A stretch of DNA of 50,942 nt, from positions 1 to 50,942 of the forward strand of contig NZ_JAAGNI010000357.1 in the NCBI RefSeq assembly GCF_010550605.1, given 5' to 3'. The stretch comes from Streptomyces sp. SID9727 (lineage in GTDB: Bacteria > Actinomycetota > Actinomycetes > Streptomycetales > Streptomycetaceae). The position numbers were made by a program, and so were the translations under genes. Shown here one piece after another: positions 48,649 to 50,942 of this stretch (the stretch's first letter is position 1; each line of letters starts with the position of its first letter). Below the pieces are notes generated by a model. That model was not told the origin of the DNA. It worked only from the letters and a program-made list of their open reading frames with translations, and did not search any database.

Positions 48649-49902
48649 ATGGGAGACGGGCGCGAAGGGCTGATGGCTGTCGGTGACCAGGAGAGGGAAG
48701 CGCCTCCCCCGCTGCGTTCGCCCGCCTTCCGGCGGTTCCTGCTCGCCCAGTTGGTCTCCGCGACCGGGTCCGCGATGGCCCCGGTCGCGCTGGCGTTCGC
48801 CGTGATCGAGCAGGGCGGGGGAGCGCGGTCGCTCGGGATCGTGCTGACCGCCAACACCGTGCCGGCCCTGGTCTTCCTGCTCGTCGGCGGGGTGCTGGCG
48901 GACCGGTTCTCGCGCAGTCGGATCCTCTTCCTCGGCAACCTCGGTGCGGGCGTCGCGCAGGCGGCGGTGGCCGTCCTCGTGGCGACCGGTACGGCGACCA
49001 CCGCCGCGATGAGCCTGTGTGCGTGCGCCTCGGGGGCGGCGGCCGCGTTCACCGCCCCGGCGGCCCAGGGGGTGGTGCCCCGGCTCGTGGAGCCGGAGCG
49101 GCTCCAGGAGGCCAACGCGCTGGTCCGGGTGCCCCGCAACGCGGTCAGGGTCGTCGGTCCGGTCGTCGGCGGGTTCGTCGTCGCCCTGACCGGGCCGGCC
49201 TGGGCGCTCGGGTGGGACGCCGTGACCTTCGTCCTGGCCGCGCTGCTGCTGGCGGGGCTGCGGCTCGCGGGAACCGTGTCCGCCGGGGGGCCGGGCGCGG
49301 GGCTGGTGGCCGATCTGCGCGTCGGGTGGACCGGGTTCAGGTCCCGGGTCTGGCTGTGGAGCTACACCCTCTCCGGTACCGCGGTCGTGGCCGCCTGGCT
49401 GGCCGGGTACCAGCTGCTGGGTCCCCTCGTGGCGGACCGCAGCTACGCGGGCGCCGGCTCCTGGGGGCTGGTGCAGGGTGCGTTCGCGGCCGGGTTGCTG
49501 GCGGGGACGTTCGTCTGCCTGCTGTGGAAGCCGCAACGGCTCGTGCTGGTCTGTGTGGTGACCAGCTCCGCGCTCTTCCTTCCGTTGGCCGCGATGGGGC
49601 TCGGGCTGCCACTGCTCTGGGTGCTGGGGGCGGCCGTCGTCGCCGGGGCGGGGGTGGACGTGGCCGTCGTGGCCTGGTCCACCGTGATGCAACAGCAGGT
49701 TCCCGACGAGGAGTTGGGACGTCTCAACGCCTTCAACTCGCTGGGGGAGCAGATCGCCATCCCGCTCGGCTACCTCGCCGTCGCGATCGCGTCCGCGTAC
49801 TGGTCCAGCGGCACCATCCTCCTGGTGTGCTCGGCCGTCATCCTCGCCGCCGGGGCGGCCAACGCCTGCGTACGCGATGTGCGCCGGATCAGGCGGAGGT
49901 GA
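48649..49902 (+). CDS. MFS transporter (EntS-like exporter)
   Basis: 417 residues from the ATG at 48649, with TACCCT 6 nt before it and no ribosome site. Twelve hydrophobic segments. MFS motif A is LVGGVLADRFSRSRILFLG (loop 2-3), and the motif at the domain junction is around WTGFRSRVWLW. FRRFLLAQLVSATGSAM at the start and NAFNSLGEQIAIPLGYLAVA near the end are typical of the EntS/DHA3 group of siderophore and macrolide exporters. Substrate unknown. It is followed 83 nt later by a methyltransferase with its own promoter. Confidence 0.9.
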   Translation: MGDGREGLMAVGDQEREAPPPLRSPAFRRFLLAQLVSATGSAMAPVALAFAVIEQGGGARSLGIVLTANTVPALVFLLVGGVLADRFSRSRILFLGNLGAGVAQAAVAVLVATGTATTAAMSLCACASGAAAAFTAPAAQGVVPRLVEPERLQEANALVRVPRNAVRVVGPVVGGFVVALTGPAWALGWDAVTFVLAALLLAGLRLAGTVSAGGPGAGLVADLRVGWTGFRSRVWLWSYTLSGTAVVAAWLAGYQLLGPLVADRSYAGAGSWGLVQGAFAAGLLAGTFVCLLWKPQRLVLVCVVTSSALFLPLAAMGLGLPLLWVLGAAVVAGAGVDVAVVAWSTVMQQQVPDEELGRLNAFNSLGEQIAIPLGYLAVAIASAYWSSGTILLVCSAVILAAGAANACVRDVRRIRRR

Positions 49903-49951
49903 GAGTGCCGAGCCCGGGGCTTCGAGAGGCCGGGACCCAAGGGTCGGTGGT

Positions 49952-49979
49952 TTGTATATGTCGTTCACCGACCTATAGT
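49952..49979 (+). promoter_or_regulatory. Strong promoter of the methyltransferase gene
   Basis: TTGTAT (49952-49957), 16-bp spacer, TATAGT (49974-49979), then 6 nt to the ATG. It is one of the best sigma-HrdB-type matches in the window, with a leaderless start. Confidence 0.6.
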
Positions 49980-49985
49980 GGCGCC

Positions 49986-50759
49986 ATGGCATCCAAGAAG
50001 AACCTCGTCGCCAACCGTGAGTCCCTCGCCCACAAGGTCCGTTACGCCGCGAGCCGCCCGGACCGCATCGCGCCGTATCTGAAGCGGGCGGCCCGCGACC
50101 GGTGGCTGGCGTTCAAGCACCCGGACCACGTGAACTACTACCGGGCCGTGATGGCCTCGGACACCCGGCGCAACCCGGAGGCCGCCGTCGGCAGTCAGAC
50201 GCACGAACGGTGGCTGGCCCTGGGGCAGATGCAGTTCGACTACCTCATGGAGCACGGGCTCGCCCCCGGCGCCCGGATGCTCGACATCGGGTGCGGGAAC
50301 CTCCGGGCGGGCTGGCGGTTCATCGATCATCTGGAGGCCGGGCACTACTACGGCATCGACATCTCGCCCGACATCCTGATCGCCGCCAAGCGGACCCTGA
50401 CCGCGCAGGGGCTCCAGGCCAAGGTGCCGCACCTGACCCTCACCAAGGACCTGACGCTGGACTTCCTGCCGGACGCGTACTTCGACGTCGTCCACGCCCA
50501 CAGCGTCTTCTCGCACTCGCCGATCGGGATCATCGAGGAGTGCCTGGCCCATGTGGGGCGCGTCCTGGCGCCCGGCGGGCACTTCGACTTCACCTTCGAC
50601 CGCACCACCGGTGCCGAACACCAGGTGCTGCGCGAGGACTTCTACTACCGGACCGAGACCCTGACCGCCCTCGCCGCCAAGTACGGGCTGCGGGCGCGGT
50701 TCATGGAGGACTGGGAGGAACTGGGGCACGGGCAGTCGAAGATCCGCGTGACCGCGTGA
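49986..50759 (+). CDS. Class I SAM-dependent methyltransferase
   Basis: 257 residues. Motif I ARMLDIGCGNLRAGWRFID, acidic loop YYGIDISPDILIAAK and motif post-I YFDVVHAHSVFSHSPI define a methyltransf_11/25 domain at about 95-210. The first about 90 residues are basic and helical (HKVRYAASRPDRIAPYLK), which may contact membranes or sugars; related enzymes lie in glycan and lipid clusters. Substrate unknown. Leaderless start behind a good promoter. Confidence 0.9.
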   Translation: MASKKNLVANRESLAHKVRYAASRPDRIAPYLKRAARDRWLAFKHPDHVNYYRAVMASDTRRNPEAAVGSQTHERWLALGQMQFDYLMEHGLAPGARMLDIGCGNLRAGWRFIDHLEAGHYYGIDISPDILIAAKRTLTAQGLQAKVPHLTLTKDLTLDFLPDAYFDVVHAHSVFSHSPIGIIEECLAHVGRVLAPGGHFDFTFDRTTGAEHQVLREDFYYRTETLTALAAKYGLRARFMEDWEELGHGQSKIRVTA

Positions 50760-50785
50760 CCGCGTGACCGCACCCCCGCGCGCAG

Positions 50786-50942
50786 TCAGCCGGTGCTCGC
50801 CCCGCCCCGCAGCCGCCACAGGCGCAGCGCCGCCCCCGCCGCCGCCACGACGGCCAGGGCCGGGATCGCGGTGTCCCGGTCCACCACCCCCGCGCAGTAC
50901 CCCATCGCGAGGAACGGCGCCCCGGCCAGCGCGAACCGGCCC
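50786..50942 (-). CDS. C-terminal end of a membrane protein (partial)
   Basis: The last 51 residues of a gene that begins beyond the window. Two hydrophobic stretches (FALAGAPFLAMGYCAGVV and AIPALAVVAAAGAALRLW) end in a basic tail LRGGASTG. Too little remains to name the family. It is convergent with the methyltransferase gene. Confidence 0.6.
   Translation of the reverse strand, partial: GRFALAGAPFLAMGYCAGVVDRDTAIPALAVVAAAGAALRLWRLRGGASTG

Overview
The window is a contiguous piece of a high-GC actinobacterial chromosome, almost certainly Streptomyces. The GC content is very high, most codons end in G or C, many starts are GTG, and several landmark loci are Streptomyces-typical. The order Mbl ... 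fabF-acpP-fabH-fabD-fasR ... aceE ... TerD genes recalls the S. coelicolor region around SCO2451 to SCO2365. That correspondence is from memory, not from an alignment. The window is mostly ordinary core chromosome with no phage, transposon or CRISPR array. Its most unusual parts are a Ter/nucleotide-chemistry cluster and a possible leader-peptide attenuator.

Layout. 1-2.5 kb: a DosS-like tandem-GAF histidine kinase (cut by the window edge) behind the MreB paralogue Mbl. 2.8-9.1 kb: a small conserved protein, a MarR regulator divergent from a quinone-type oxidoreductase, Ohr, an EI24 membrane protein, galM with a secreted SGNH lipoprotein, and DUF3145. 9.2-14.1 kb: the fatty-acid operon fabD-fabH-acpP-fabF with its activator gene fasR. 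14.2-18.1 kb: pirin, a tiny membrane protein, GNAT, and a Tat-exported phospholipase C with a candidate PHO box. 18.1-21 kb: serine hydrolase, MerR plus aldo/keto reductase, and a VOC protein. 20.9-26.3 kb: five minus-strand genes in which two paralogous secreted alpha/beta hydrolases flank DUF4429, histidine kinase and response regulator genes. 26.6-31.5 kb: an I36-type inhibitor, aceE, DUF3052 and an AhpE-like peroxiredoxin.

31.6-40.6 kb is a Ter stress island: three TerD paralogues, a TerA-like protein, a DUF475/TerC-like membrane protein, then a tightly coupled CitE-like aldolase, a four-domain PRTase-TRSP-StiP-PELOTA fusion and a HAD phosphatase. These domain sets have been linked in the literature to synthesis of an unknown nucleoside-like metabolite. 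The usual ATP-grasp partner is not visible here.

40.7-50.9 kb: O-methyltransferase, FmdB zinc ribbon, a 25-bp tandem repeat block, a coiled-coil membrane protein, a DUF4097 lipoprotein with seven DNG repeats, tRNA-Val(UAC), an EamA transporter preceded by an 11-residue proline-rich upstream ORF and mutually exclusive RNA stems, a HAD/MerR pair divergent from an ABM monooxygenase, a phosphotransferase-like protein with an altered catalytic motif, an MFS exporter, a methyltransferase, and the 3' end of a membrane protein.

Many monocistronic genes here have a TANNNT hexamer 6-8 nt before the start codon and no Shine-Dalgarno sequence, which suggests leaderless transcripts.
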